From Pimelobacter simplex (lineage in GTDB: Bacteria; Actinomycetota; Actinomycetes; Propionibacteriales; Nocardioidaceae), in the NCBI RefSeq assembly GCF_024662235.1, contig NZ_CP096276.1, positions 5,270,001-5,334,000 of the forward strand: a stretch of 64,000 bases of DNA. The letters run 5' to 3'. Made by a program: the position numbers and the translations under genes. The notes beneath the pieces were generated by a model. It was not told where the DNA came from and did not search any database. It saw nothing but the letters and a program-made list of their open reading frames with translations. Below are positions 42,989 to 51,007 of this stretch, one piece after another. Within the stretch, counting starts at the first letter, position 1, and the number at the start of each line of letters is the position of its first letter.

Positions 42989-43033
42989 GGCAGGTTCCCT
43001 GCCCTCGCCGGACCGGGATGAAACGGACGGGCG

Positions 43034-43039
43034 TAGCCT
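43034..43039 (+). promoter_or_regulatory. -10 box, leaderless start of quinone oxidoreductase
   Basis: TAGCCT, 7 nt before ATG 43047. Confidence 0.5.
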
Positions 43040-43046
43040 GCCCGCC

Positions 43047-44009
43047 ATGCGCGCAGTCCAGGTCGTCACCACCACCGGTCCCGCCGACATCGTCGTCCAG
43101 GAGGTGCCGGACCCCACGCCCGGTCCCGGCGAGATCCTGGTCGAGGTGCACGCCGTCGGCGTGTCCTTCCCCGACCTGCTGCTGAGCCGCGGTGAGTACC
43201 AGCTGCGCCCCGAGACGCCGTTCACGCTGGGCGTCGACTATGCCGGTGTCGTGGTGTCCGGGCCCGGCTTCGAGCCGGGCCAGCGCGTCGCCGGCGTCGG
43301 TGGGTACGGCGGCGCGTCCGAGCTCGTCGTCGGCCACCCCGATGCGGTGTTCGCGCTGCCCGACTCGATCACGTTCGAGGAGGCCGTCGCCCTGCCGATG
43401 AACTACCTGACGGCGCTGTTCGCGCTCGACGAGCGCGGCGGCGTACGCGCGGGCGAGACGGTGCTCGTGCACGGCGCGGCCGGCGGTGTCGGCAGCGCCA
43501 CCCTCCAGGTCGCGCGCGGGCTCGGTGCCCGGACGATCGCGGTGGTCAGCACCGAGGAGAAGGCGGCCTTCGCCAAGGCGGCCGGTGCCGACGAGGTGGT
43601 CCTCTTCGACGGCTTCAAGGACGCGGTCGCCGAGCTGACCGGCGGCAAGGGCGTCGACGTCGTCCTCGACGTGGTCGGCGGCTCGGCGTTCACCGACTCG
43701 CTTCGCAGCCTCGCCCCGCAGGGTCGGCTCCTGGTGGTCGGGTTCGCGGCGGGCGAGGGCATCCCGGAGGTCAAGGTCAACCGGCTGCTGCTCAACAACG
43801 TCGACGTGCGCGGGGTCGGCTGGGGTGCCTACGCCTTCGTGCGGCCGGGCTACCTGCAGCAGCAGTGGGCCCAGCTGGTGCCGATGATCGCGTCGGGTGC
43901 GGTGAAGCCGCCGGTCGGCAAGGTCTACCCGCTCGAGGAGTTCGGCCAGGCGCTGCTCGACATGGACGCCCGCGCCGCGCTCGGCAAGCTCGTCGTCAGC
44001 GTGCGCTGA
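43047..44009 (+). CDS. NADPH:quinone oxidoreductase (zinc-free MDR family)
   Basis: 320 residues from ATG 43047, set by the leaderless -10 box; the frame is open upstream through the neighbouring gene's antisense. GroES-like N-domain with GVDYAGVV; Rossmann domain with VLVHGAAGGVGSATLQVA (AAGGVG NADPH motif), and GRLLVVGFAAG. No zinc ligands, as in QOR1-type enzymes. It reduces quinones or other activated alkenes with NADPH. Its 3' end overlaps the convergent DUF4188 gene by 14 bp. Confidence 0.92.
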   Translation: MRAVQVVTTTGPADIVVQEVPDPTPGPGEILVEVHAVGVSFPDLLLSRGEYQLRPETPFTLGVDYAGVVVSGPGFEPGQRVAGVGGYGGASELVVGHPDAVFALPDSITFEEAVALPMNYLTALFALDERGGVRAGETVLVHGAAGGVGSATLQVARGLGARTIAVVSTEEKAAFAKAAGADEVVLFDGFKDAVAELTGGKGVDVVLDVVGGSAFTDSLRSLAPQGRLLVVGFAAGEGIPEVKVNRLLLNNVDVRGVGWGAYAFVRPGYLQQQWAQLVPMIASGAVKPPVGKVYPLEEFGQALLDMDARAALGKLVVSVR

Positions 44010-44496
44010 CCCGTCCCTCGGCGACACCGAACGCACGCCCCAGCCCGAAGGGCGGCATGTTGCCGTAGCGGGCCTCGACGGCCTCGGCCGGGACGACGTA
44101 CGTCTCGTGCCAGACGCCGACGTCGGCGGTGCCCGCCGCCCGGCGGTTGAACCGGCCCCAGGCCGGGGCGTGGGTGAGCTCGGGTGCCCGGGCGAAGGCG
44201 TAGAGCTGGGCCGGCGTGGCCCAGTACTGGAGGGCGACGAAGTTGCGGCCGTTGGCGTAGAGGTCGGCGCGGAGCAGGCCGAGGTCGGGGTTCTTCTGGA
44301 GCTGGCGCAGCATCCGCGGCATCGCGGCCAGGACGGGGAGCCAGCTGCGCAGCCGGCGCCAGCGGTTGACCCGCATGCCGATCAGGAAGACGACGACCTC
44401 GTCCTGACCGGGGTCCAGCCGGACGGCGTTCATCCCGGGCCGGACGCCGGCGGGGGCGTGCTCGGCGGCGGCACGGTAGGCGGCGGGCTGGCTCAT
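43996..44496 (-). CDS. DUF4188 family protein (monooxygenase-like)
   Basis: 166 residues from ATG 44496, with AAGGAG 6 nt upstream. The family marks are VVVFLIGMRVNRWRRLRSW, RMLRQLQKNPDLGLL and VALQYWATPAQLYAFAR, ending with VWHETYVVPA. The fold is likely a ferredoxin-like dimeric barrel as in small heme or quinol monooxygenases; activity is untested. Divergent from a MerR gene with a palindromic spacer, so it is the probable target of that regulator. Confidence 0.87.
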   Translation of the reverse strand: MSQPAAYRAAAEHAPAGVRPGMNAVRLDPGQDEVVVFLIGMRVNRWRRLRSWLPVLAAMPRMLRQLQKNPDLGLLRADLYANGRNFVALQYWATPAQLYAFARAPELTHAPAWGRFNRRAAGTADVGVWHETYVVPAEAVEARYGNMPPFGLGRAFGVAEGRVSAR

Positions 44497-44529
44497 GACG
44501 GCTCCTTGGATAGTTGCGCTGTCTAGTTA

Positions 44530-44544
44530 GATAGTGCGACTATC
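44530..44544. promoter_or_regulatory. Operator palindrome between DUF4188 gene and merR
   Basis: GATAGTGCGACTATC, perfect 6-bp arms around GCG; a related GATAGT half-site lies about 20 bp to the left (near 44509). Probable MerR binding region. Confidence 0.55.
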
Positions 44545-44577
44545 CGACTGGATCGTCAAGAGGAAATCGAGGCGCAC

Positions 44578-45210
44578 GTGCGGATCTCCGAGCTGGCCGA
44601 CGCGGCCGGCGTCAGCGTCGCGACGCTGAAGTACTACCAGCGCGAGGGCCTGCTGCCGCCCGCCCGCAAGGTCGCCGCCCGCCTCGCCGAGTACGACGAC
44701 ACGCACCTGCGCCGGCTGCGCCTCCTGCGCGTGCTGCGCGAGGTCGGCGAGGTCCCCGTCGAGCGGCTGCGCTCCCTCGTCGAGGCGGTCGAGGACGCCG
44801 ACGCCTCGGTGCACGACGTCTTCGGGGTCGCCTGCGACGCCCTGCACGGCGCGCCGCCGGAGCCCGGACCGGACCTGCGCGCGATGGCCGACGCCCTCAT
44901 CGAGCAGGCCGGCTGGGACCGGGTCCGCCCGGACTCCCCCGACCGGGACCACCTCGCGGCGCTGGTCGGCACGATCCTCGACCTCGGCGGCGGGCAGGAC
45001 GAGAGCGCGCAGGAGGGCGCTGCGACGTACCTGCGGCTGGTGGACGAGCTGGCGCGCTTCGAGATCGGCGCGTTCGCCGGGCCGGACGAGGCCGACCGCG
45101 ACGTGCTCGTCGAGCGCATGGTCGTCGGCCAGGTCGTCTACGGCGAGCTGCTGCTGGTGCTGCGGCGGATCGCCGAGGAGCACTACTCCGCGCAGCGGTT
45201 CACCGACTAG
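44578..45210 (+). CDS. MerR-family regulator
   Basis: 210 residues from GTG 44578, with AGAGGAA 11 nt upstream. HTH at the very N-terminus (RISELADAAGVSVATLKYYQ, REGLLPPARKVAARLAEY), then a coiled dimerisation helix and a long helical effector domain (about 80-205) without Cys clusters. The effector domain suggests an organic ligand and not a metal. It most likely controls the divergent DUF4188 gene. Confidence 0.9.
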   Translation: MRISELADAAGVSVATLKYYQREGLLPPARKVAARLAEYDDTHLRRLRLLRVLREVGEVPVERLRSLVEAVEDADASVHDVFGVACDALHGAPPEPGPDLRAMADALIEQAGWDRVRPDSPDRDHLAALVGTILDLGGGQDESAQEGAATYLRLVDELARFEIGAFAGPDEADRDVLVERMVVGQVVYGELLLVLRRIAEEHYSAQRFTD

Positions 45211-45232
45211 CCGAGGCTCGGCCGGCCCAGGC

Positions 45233-45781
45233 TCAGCGGACCAGGTCGACGGTCCACCAGCGCTGCCCGGGCGCGCTCTCGGCGATGCCGACGCCCATCT
45301 GCCGGAACCGGCAGTCGAGCAGCAGCCGCCGGTGCGACGGGCTGCCGAGCCACATCCGCACGACGCGCTTGGGGCTCATCGCCCCGGCCGCGATCACCTC
45401 GCCCATCCGGCGGCTGGCCGGGTAGCCGGCGCCGGCGAGCCTGCTGCTGAGCGTGGCCTCGCCGGGCAGCTGGTGGGCGAGCCGGCGGTGCCGGGCCATC
45501 AGCGCGCTGTGGGTACGGGCGGTGCCGTGGAGCGCGGCGCGGTGCTGGAGCGCGCCGCAGCCGTGCTGGGCGCGTACCCGGTTGACCCGGTTCGCGAGGC
45601 GCTGCTCGACCGGGGAGACGCCGGTCGCGACCGGGCCGGCGCCGGTGCTGGTGCCGGCAGGTGAGAGGGGAAGCGTGGGGACCAGGAGCACGGCCGCGGT
45701 GAACGCGGTCAGGAGCAGGGCGGCGAGACGCACGGCTGCATCATGGCGGTCCCGCGCACCCGGCGGTAGCCCCGGTGTCAT
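45233..45781 (-). CDS. Secreted CAP-domain (SCP/PR-1-like) protein, copy 3
   Basis: 182 residues from ATG 45781, which overlaps the preceding CAP gene stop (ATGA); GTG 45733 would give 166 residues with a shorter signal peptide. Signal peptide core LAALLLTAFTAAVLLV. CAP core: NRVRAQHGCGAL, ARTHSALMARHRRLAHQ, GEVIAAGAMSP and WLGSPSHRRLLLDCRFRQMG. The usual NI-A after GE is altered to VIAAG, and the first CAP Glu/His set looks less complete than in the two neighbours, so this copy may be diverging. Binding of lipid or peptide is typical for the family. Confidence 0.8.
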   Translation of the reverse strand: MTPGLPPGARDRHDAAVRLAALLLTAFTAAVLLVPTLPLSPAGTSTGAGPVATGVSPVEQRLANRVNRVRAQHGCGALQHRAALHGTARTHSALMARHRRLAHQLPGEATLSSRLAGAGYPASRRMGEVIAAGAMSPKRVVRMWLGSPSHRRLLLDCRFRQMGVGIAESAPGQRWWTVDLVR

Positions 45782-46344
45782 CGCCGGCCGAAGTCCTGGG
45801 TCCACCACAGCTGCGTCCCCTCGACGACCACGCCGACCCCGATCTCGCGCATCCGGCAGTCCAGGATGTTGCGGCGGTGACCCGGGCTCGCCAGCCACGC
45901 CCGTACGGCGCCCGCGGGCGTCACGAACCCGGCCGCGAGGTTCTCCGCGAGCCGGCGCCACCCGGTGTAGCCGGCCTGCGTCATCCGCCGCACCAGCCCC
46001 GGCTCGCCGGGCAGGGTGTGCGCCATCCGTCCCGCCTGCGCCATCGCGGTGCTGTGCGCCCGCGCCGCCTCCCGCAGCCGTACGTCGACCCGGACCGGCC
46101 GGCACCCCGCCCGGGCCCGCCGCCGGTTGGTCAGCGTGACCACCCGCGCCTCGAAGAGCGTGCTGATCACCGCCCGCTCGGCCCCCGGGACCGCCGGGAC
46201 CGCCGGGACCGCCGGGACCGCCGCGGGGCCGGGGGTCGCAGCGATCCCGGGCCCGTCGACGACGAGGACGAGGACGGGGACGACCAGCAGTCCGAGGACT
46301 CCCCCCAGGAGCGGGGTGCGGCGGCGGCGGAGCATGCGAGCCAT
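45778..46344 (-). CDS. Secreted CAP-domain protein, copy 2
   Basis: 188 residues. Basic N-terminus and signal core LLGGVLGLLVVPVLVLVV. A short PAV repeat (encoded by four 9-bp repeats of GGGACCGCC at 46187-46222 on the plus strand) forms the linker. CAP core: LTNRRRARAGCRPV, AARAHSTAMAQAGRMAHT, WRRLAENLAAGF, WLASPGHRRNILDCRMREIGVGV. Conserved His and Glu positions are present, with the two Cys that would make one disulfide. Role outside the cell; substrate unknown. Confidence 0.88.
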   Translation of the reverse strand: MARMLRRRRTPLLGGVLGLLVVPVLVLVVDGPGIAATPGPAAVPAVPAVPAVPGAERAVISTLFEARVVTLTNRRRARAGCRPVRVDVRLREAARAHSTAMAQAGRMAHTLPGEPGLVRRMTQAGYTGWRRLAENLAAGFVTPAGAVRAWLASPGHRRNILDCRMREIGVGVVVEGTQLWWTQDFGRR

Positions 46345-46428
46345 CCTGGGAGCTCAGGTGCTCCGCGCGCGCCGGTGCTCCGGGCGAGGTCGGCTAGTCC
46401 CCATGAACCATCACAAGACGGCGTCCGG

Positions 46429-46959
46429 TCAGCGGACCCCGAAGTCCTGGGTCCACCAGAGCTGGCCGTTCTGGAGCACCACGCCCACCCCGAGGTCACG
46501 CAGCCGGCAGTTGAGGATGTTGCGCCGGTGGCTGGGGCTCCGCATCCACGCGGTGACCACGTCGTTCGGCGTGGAGAACCCGCGGGCGATGTTCTCCGCG
46601 ACCAGGCGCCAGCCCCGGTAGCCGGCCTGCGTGATCCGGCTCGAGAACCGGGCCTCACCCGGCAGCTGGTGGGACATCGAGCCCGCCAGCGCCATGCTGA
46701 CGGTGTGGCCGCGCGCGGCCTTGCGGAGCGCCGCCGAGCCGCGCAGCGCGCCGCAGCCGTGCTTGCGGCGCTGCTGGTTGGTCAGCGCGAGCACCCGGTC
46801 CTCCAGGAGCCGCTGCACGAGCAGCCGCGCCGGTACGCCGGGCGTGGTCGAGACGGTCGCGGCGCTCGCGGGTGCGGGGGCGCCGGGGCCGAGGCTCAGG
46901 GTGAGTCCCAAGGTCAGGCACAGGGCGAGCCCGGGAAGGAGTCCGAGAGAGGGCTTCAT
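46429..46959 (-). CDS. Secreted CAP-domain protein, copy 1
   Basis: 176 residues from ATG 46959. Signal peptide LLPGLALCLTLGLTLSL, cleavage near ASA. CAP core as in copy 2: LTNQQRRKHGCGAL, AARGHTVSMALAGSMSHQ, WRLVAENIARGF, WMRSPSHRRNILNCRLRDLGVGV, WWTQDFGVR at the end. The frame extends 660 codons upstream through the antisense of the peptidase gene, which is a shadow. The three copies, 85 bp or less apart, arose by tandem duplication. Confidence 0.88.
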   Translation of the reverse strand: MKPSLGLLPGLALCLTLGLTLSLGPGAPAPASAATVSTTPGVPARLLVQRLLEDRVLALTNQQRRKHGCGALRGSAALRKAARGHTVSMALAGSMSHQLPGEARFSSRITQAGYRGWRLVAENIARGFSTPNDVVTAWMRSPSHRRNILNCRLRDLGVGVVLQNGQLWWTQDFGVR

Positions 46960-47043
46960 GGACCAGGAATCGGCGGGCGCCTTAGCGGATCCAAGTGCCC
47001 GGCGCGAAATCAGGACCGAAGTCCCGCCCGTTGACCCACACCC

Positions 47044-47049
47044 TAGGCT
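47044..47049 (+). promoter_or_regulatory. -10 box of M13 peptidase gene, leaderless
   Basis: TAGGCT, 6 nt before GTG 47056. Confidence 0.5.
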
Positions 47050-47055
47050 CGTCCC

Positions 47056-49020
47056 GTGAGCATCCTCGACGACGCCCGCCCGGGCATGGACCCCGACATC
47101 CGTCCCCAGGACGACCTCTTCGGTCACGTCAACGGGACCTGGCTGACCGAGGCGGAGATCCCCTCCGACCGGTCGAGCTGGGGTCCCTTCGTCCAACTGG
47201 CCGACCAGGCCGAGGAGGACGTCAAGACGATCATCACCGAGCTGGCCGCCTCCGCCGCCACCTCGGGCGACGTCGACGCGCGCAAGATCGCCGACCTGTT
47301 CAACTCCTTCATGGACACCGACCGGGTCGAGGCCGCGGGCCTGGCCCCGGCTCAGCCGCTGGTCGACGCGGTCGCCGGGCTGCGCGACGTCCGCGACGTG
47401 GCGGCGTTCCTCGGTGAGTTCGAGCGGATCGGCGGCTACGGCCTGTTCGGGTCCTACGTCGACTCCGACGACCGGCAGTCCGACCGCTACCTGTTCCACC
47501 TCGTCCAGGGCGGGCTCGGCCTCCCCGACGAGTCGTACTACCGCGACGACAAGTTCGCCGAGATCCGCGAGGCGTACGTCGGCTACCTCACCCGCCTGCT
47601 CACGCTCGGCGCTCACGCCGACCCGGCCGGCGCGGCCCAGCGCATCCTCGCGCTCGACACCGAGCTCGCCCGCGGCCACTGGGAGCGCGCCGACACCCGC
47701 GACGTCCAGAAGACCTACAACCTGCTGACCGCCGACCAGCTCAAGGAACTCTGCCCGGCGTTCGACTGGGACGCCTACATCACCAACCTGGGCGGCCACG
47801 TCGACGGCGACCACGCGACGATCGCCGAGGTCGTCGTGCGTCAGCCGTCGTACCTCCAGCACCTGTCGGCCGTCCTCGAGGCGACGCCGGTCGAGAGCTG
47901 GCGCGACTGGTTTCTCTCGCGGGTGCTGCGCTCGGCGGCGCCCTACCTGTCCGACGAGTTCGTGCAGACCAACTTCGACTTCTACGGCCGCACCCTCTCC
48001 GGTACGCCGGAGCTGCGGGCCCGCTGGAAGCGCGCGGTCTCCTTCGTCGAGGGCGCGATGGGCGAGGCCGTCGGCAAGGAGTACGTCGCGCGGCACTTCC
48101 CGCCGACGTCCAAGGCGATGATGGACGAGTTGGTCGCCAACCTGCTCGCCGCCTACCGCCAGTCGATCAGCAAGCTCGACTGGATGACCGACGAGACCAA
48201 GAGCCGGGCCTACGACAAGATCGAGACCTTCCGGCCCAAGATCGGCTACCCCGAGAAGTTCCGCGACTACAGCGCGCTCGTCGTCGTCCCGGACGACCTG
48301 GTGGCCAACGCCCAGGCCGCAGCGGGATTCGAGACCGACCGCCAGCTCGCCAAGATCGGTGCGCCGGTCGACCGCGACGAGTGGTTCATGCTGCCCCAGA
48401 CGGTCAACGCCTACTACAACCCGGGCACCAACGAGATCTGCTTCCCCGCGGGCATCCTGCAGAAGCCGTTCTTCAGCCCCGACGCGCTCGCGGCCGAGAA
48501 CTACGGCGGCATCGGCGCGGTGATCGGCCACGAGGTCGGCCACGGCTTCGACGACCAGGGCGCCCAGTACGACGGCGACGGCAACCTCAACGACTGGTGG
48601 ACCGCCGACGACAAGGCCGCCTTCGAGGTGAAGTCCAAGGCCCTCATCGCCCAGTACGACGGCTTCGCGCCGCGCAACATCCCCGACGAGCACGTCAACG
48701 GCGCGCTCACCGTCGGCGAGAACATCGGCGACCTGGGCGGGCTCACGATCGCCCACACGGCGTACCTCATCGCGGAGGCCGCGGCCGGGCGCGAGGCCTC
48801 GGCCGAGGACCGCAAGCACCTGTTCTTCAACTGGGCCTACGTCTGGCGCACCAAGCGGCGCCTGGAGCAGGAGCGCCAGTACCTGACGATCGACCCGCAC
48901 AGCCCGCCGGAGTTCCGCGCCAACATCGTGCGCAACCTCGACGAGTTCCACGAGGTGTTCGCGACCGCGCCCGGTGACGGGCTCTGGCTCGAGCCCGCCG
49001 ACCGCGTCCGGATCTGGTAG
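47056..49020 (+). CDS. M13-family zinc metallopeptidase (PepO/neprilysin-like)
   Basis: 654 residues from GTG 47056. Zinc site HExxH at 492-496 (VIGHEVGHGFDDQG) with third ligand Glu555 in GENIGDLGG, and the substrate-binding NAYYNPGTNEI and C-terminal RANIVRNLDEFHEVF. Full family length. There is no signal peptide or membrane helix, so it acts in the cytoplasm as an oligopeptidase, unlike the membrane-bound animal enzymes. A lipoprotein gene begins 6 nt after the stop and is probably co-transcribed. Confidence 0.95.
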   Translation: MSILDDARPGMDPDIRPQDDLFGHVNGTWLTEAEIPSDRSSWGPFVQLADQAEEDVKTIITELAASAATSGDVDARKIADLFNSFMDTDRVEAAGLAPAQPLVDAVAGLRDVRDVAAFLGEFERIGGYGLFGSYVDSDDRQSDRYLFHLVQGGLGLPDESYYRDDKFAEIREAYVGYLTRLLTLGAHADPAGAAQRILALDTELARGHWERADTRDVQKTYNLLTADQLKELCPAFDWDAYITNLGGHVDGDHATIAEVVVRQPSYLQHLSAVLEATPVESWRDWFLSRVLRSAAPYLSDEFVQTNFDFYGRTLSGTPELRARWKRAVSFVEGAMGEAVGKEYVARHFPPTSKAMMDELVANLLAAYRQSISKLDWMTDETKSRAYDKIETFRPKIGYPEKFRDYSALVVVPDDLVANAQAAAGFETDRQLAKIGAPVDRDEWFMLPQTVNAYYNPGTNEICFPAGILQKPFFSPDALAAENYGGIGAVIGHEVGHGFDDQGAQYDGDGNLNDWWTADDKAAFEVKSKALIAQYDGFAPRNIPDEHVNGALTVGENIGDLGGLTIAHTAYLIAEAAAGREASAEDRKHLFFNWAYVWRTKRRLEQERQYLTIDPHSPPEFRANIVRNLDEFHEVFATAPGDGLWLEPADRVRIW

Positions 49021-49025
49021 CCGCC

Positions 49026-49658
49026 GTGCGGTCCGTCATCGGGGCGGCCGCGGTGCTCGGGGTGGTCGGCGTCCTCGGCCTCGCCGGGTGCTCGGGCTCG
49101 GATGCCGAGGGCGCGGACGAGGAAGACCGGGTCGAGGCCTTCGCCCCGGTCGGTGCCGCCGACTCGCCCTGCCCGCTGCCGATCGTCTTCGACCGCGACC
49201 AGGGCTGGGTGCCCCAGCCCCCCAAGGCCGACGAGGCGACGGACCCCGAGGTGCGCGACGGCCTGGCCTCGCTCACCAGCCCGGGCCCGTTCGATCTCGC
49301 GTGCGAGCTCCGGTCGCCGGTCGACTTCGGGTACCTCCGCGTCTTCACCGGCCCGGCCGCACTGGCCGACCGTGATCCGGAGGCGCTGTTGACGACCTTC
49401 GTCGACGTCTTCGAGGACGGCGCCGGCCGGGACCTCACCTTCACGTCCGCGACGTCCGACGAGGGCAGTGCGCTGGTCGAGGTCGCCTACGAGGTCTACG
49501 ACGAGTACGACGAGGCGTACCTGCCGCGGCGCGCCTTCCTCGCCCCCGGCAACGACGGTGTCGCCCTGCTGGTGCTCGGCGGCCTGGACGCCGAGGAGCA
49601 CGAAGGCATGCTCCCCGCCTACGAGCTCGCCCGGCGCTCCGTGCGCCTGGCCGACTGA
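49026..49658 (+). CDS. Lipoprotein of unknown function
   Basis: 210 residues from GTG 49026. Lipobox GLAGC with Cys22. The mature domain (about 45-205) is mixed alpha/beta with one Cys pair (SPCPLPIVF and LACELR), a size and look common for actinobacterial surface lipoproteins. Acidic overall, with DEYDEAYLP. No family recognised. It follows the M13 peptidase by 5 bp. Confidence 0.7.
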   Translation: MRSVIGAAAVLGVVGVLGLAGCSGSDAEGADEEDRVEAFAPVGAADSPCPLPIVFDRDQGWVPQPPKADEATDPEVRDGLASLTSPGPFDLACELRSPVDFGYLRVFTGPAALADRDPEALLTTFVDVFEDGAGRDLTFTSATSDEGSALVEVAYEVYDEYDEAYLPRRAFLAPGNDGVALLVLGGLDAEEHEGMLPAYELARRSVRLAD

Positions 49659-49687
49659 ATCCCCCCAAGAACCGAGAGGAACCCTCC

Positions 49688-49993
49688 GTGGTCCACACCT
49701 TCGACCCGTCCGTCGTCGACGCGGTGCTCGCGCACATGAACAGCGACCACCTCGACGACAACCTGCTCATCGTCCGCGCGCACGCCGTCCCCGAGGCGGT
49801 CGCCGCGTCGATGAGCGATGCCGACGGCGAGGCCGGCAGCTGGACCGTCATCGGCCCCGAGGGCCCGGTCGGCCAGCGCCGCATCCTCTGGCCCGGCGGC
49901 CCGATCACCGAGCGGGCCGAGATCCGCCGCGAGGTCGTCGCGCTGTACGACGCCGCATGCGTCGCGCTCGGCGAGGAGCCCCGCCCGCACTGA
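49688..49993 (+). CDS. DUF2470-domain protein
   Basis: 101 residues from GTG 49688, with AGAGGAA 8 nt upstream. The sequence VDAVLAHMNSDHLDDNLLIVRAH opens the DUF2470 fold, which in other proteins is the C-terminal part of heme-oxygenase-like (HugZ) enzymes. Here it is free-standing and includes the His/Asp-rich HMNSDH motif. It could bind heme or act as a partner of a separate flavin/heme protein; this is inferred from the family. Confidence 0.82.
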   Translation: MVHTFDPSVVDAVLAHMNSDHLDDNLLIVRAHAVPEAVAASMSDADGEAGSWTVIGPEGPVGQRRILWPGGPITERAEIRREVVALYDAACVALGEEPRPH

Positions 49994-50015
49994 GCCGGCG
50001 GGGCGAGCCTCGGCG

Positions 50016-50329
50016 TCAGTCGATCTGGAAGACGAACGGCTCCGGGTCGAACGCCAGGTCGGCGCCGGTGCGGAGGAACGTCGCCACCCGGAAGCCCTTC
50101 GGGCAGGTCGGCGCGCCCTTCTGGGTGAGCGACTCCACGTGGGTGTTGCGGTCCGCGCCGACGGCGGTCGAGTCGAGCGTGTAGTCCGGCGACGCGATGA
50201 GCGTGGCGGTCCCGGGGTTGAGCGGACGCGGTCCGCCCGGTCACGGTCACGCAGAAGAACCCGGGGATCTGCTTGCCGGTGATGAGCGCCCCGGCGACGG
50301 CCCCTCCGGACGTGTCGGGCGCGTGGTCA
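50016..50329 (-). pseudogene. Frameshifted remnant of a secreted protein
   Basis: Reading leftwards, one frame gives GGAVAGALITGKQIPGFFC..., then near 50225-50245 sense shifts to another frame giving NPGTATLIASPDYTLDSTAV and THVESLTQKGAPTCPKG, ending FVFQID before TGA at 50018-50016. Composition and codon bias look coding on both sides. No start codon or signal peptide survives at the 5' end. It abuts the end of the DST-repeat lipoprotein gene. It reads as the decayed 3' part of a gene; a sequencing error is also possible. Confidence 0.4.
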
Positions 50330-50914
50330 GGCCGCGTCGGCCATGAGCCGCAGGAGCTTCTCGCCGATCGCGACGAGCTCCTCCTCGCTGAGGCCGGAGC
50401 CCTGCGCGAGAGCGAGCGTGTAGGCGGTCCCGCCGACGAGCACCGCGCCGGCCCCCTGGAGGTTCTCCCCGCCCGCGAACGTCCCCGTCGCGACGAACGC
50501 CTCGTCGCCGACCCCCGAGATCGGGTGGTCGACGCCGTCGTCGAGCGTCGACCTGCTGCCGGAGCGGTACGCCGCGAACCCGCCGTTGCCGGTGTCCACC
50601 TCGACCGCGCCGAGCGAGCCGCTGAGCGCGCGGGGGTCGTCCTGGCCGAACTCGCAGCTGTCCAGCGGACCGGCCTCGAGCGTCACCGCGGCCCCCACGG
50701 CCGCGGTGACCTCCTCGGGCGTGACGAGGTCGCAGAACCGGGGGAGCGCGGCCGGCTCGGTGCTGTCGGCGGTGCTGTCGGTGCTGTCGGTGCTGTCGGT
50801 GCTGTCCACCGTGCTGCCGGCGACCGGCTCCGGGTCGTCGTCCCCGCAGCCGGCGGCGGTCGCGAGGACCAGCACGAGTCCGGCGAGGGCGGTACGGGCG
50901 CGGGAGGCAGTCAC
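50327..50914 (-). CDS. DUF3558-like lipoprotein with DST repeats
   Basis: 195 residues from GTG 50914. Lipobox TAAGC with Cys23. The linker holds the repeated tripeptide Asp-Ser-Thr, coded by 9-bp DNA repeats at about 50771-50807. The mature domain begins LPRFCDLVTPEEVTAAVG and has CEFGQDDP, the Cys pattern of DUF3558 lipoproteins, which sit at the outer face of the membrane in actinobacteria. The family function is unknown. The repeat tract may vary in length between strains. Confidence 0.78.
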   Translation of the reverse strand: MTASRARTALAGLVLVLATAAGCGDDDPEPVAGSTVDSTDSTDSTDSTADSTEPAALPRFCDLVTPEEVTAAVGAAVTLEAGPLDSCEFGQDDPRALSGSLGAVEVDTGNGGFAAYRSGSRSTLDDGVDHPISGVGDEAFVATGTFAGGENLQGAGAVLVGGTAYTLALAQGSGLSEEELVAIGEKLLRLMADAA

Positions 50915-51007
50915 AGCACCGGACTCTCCCCGACCGGAGCGGCCCGCGTCGGTAGGGATCGTGCGTAATCCACGCGTACCGCGCTCCCGCGTGGGAATGT
51001 TCGGTTC

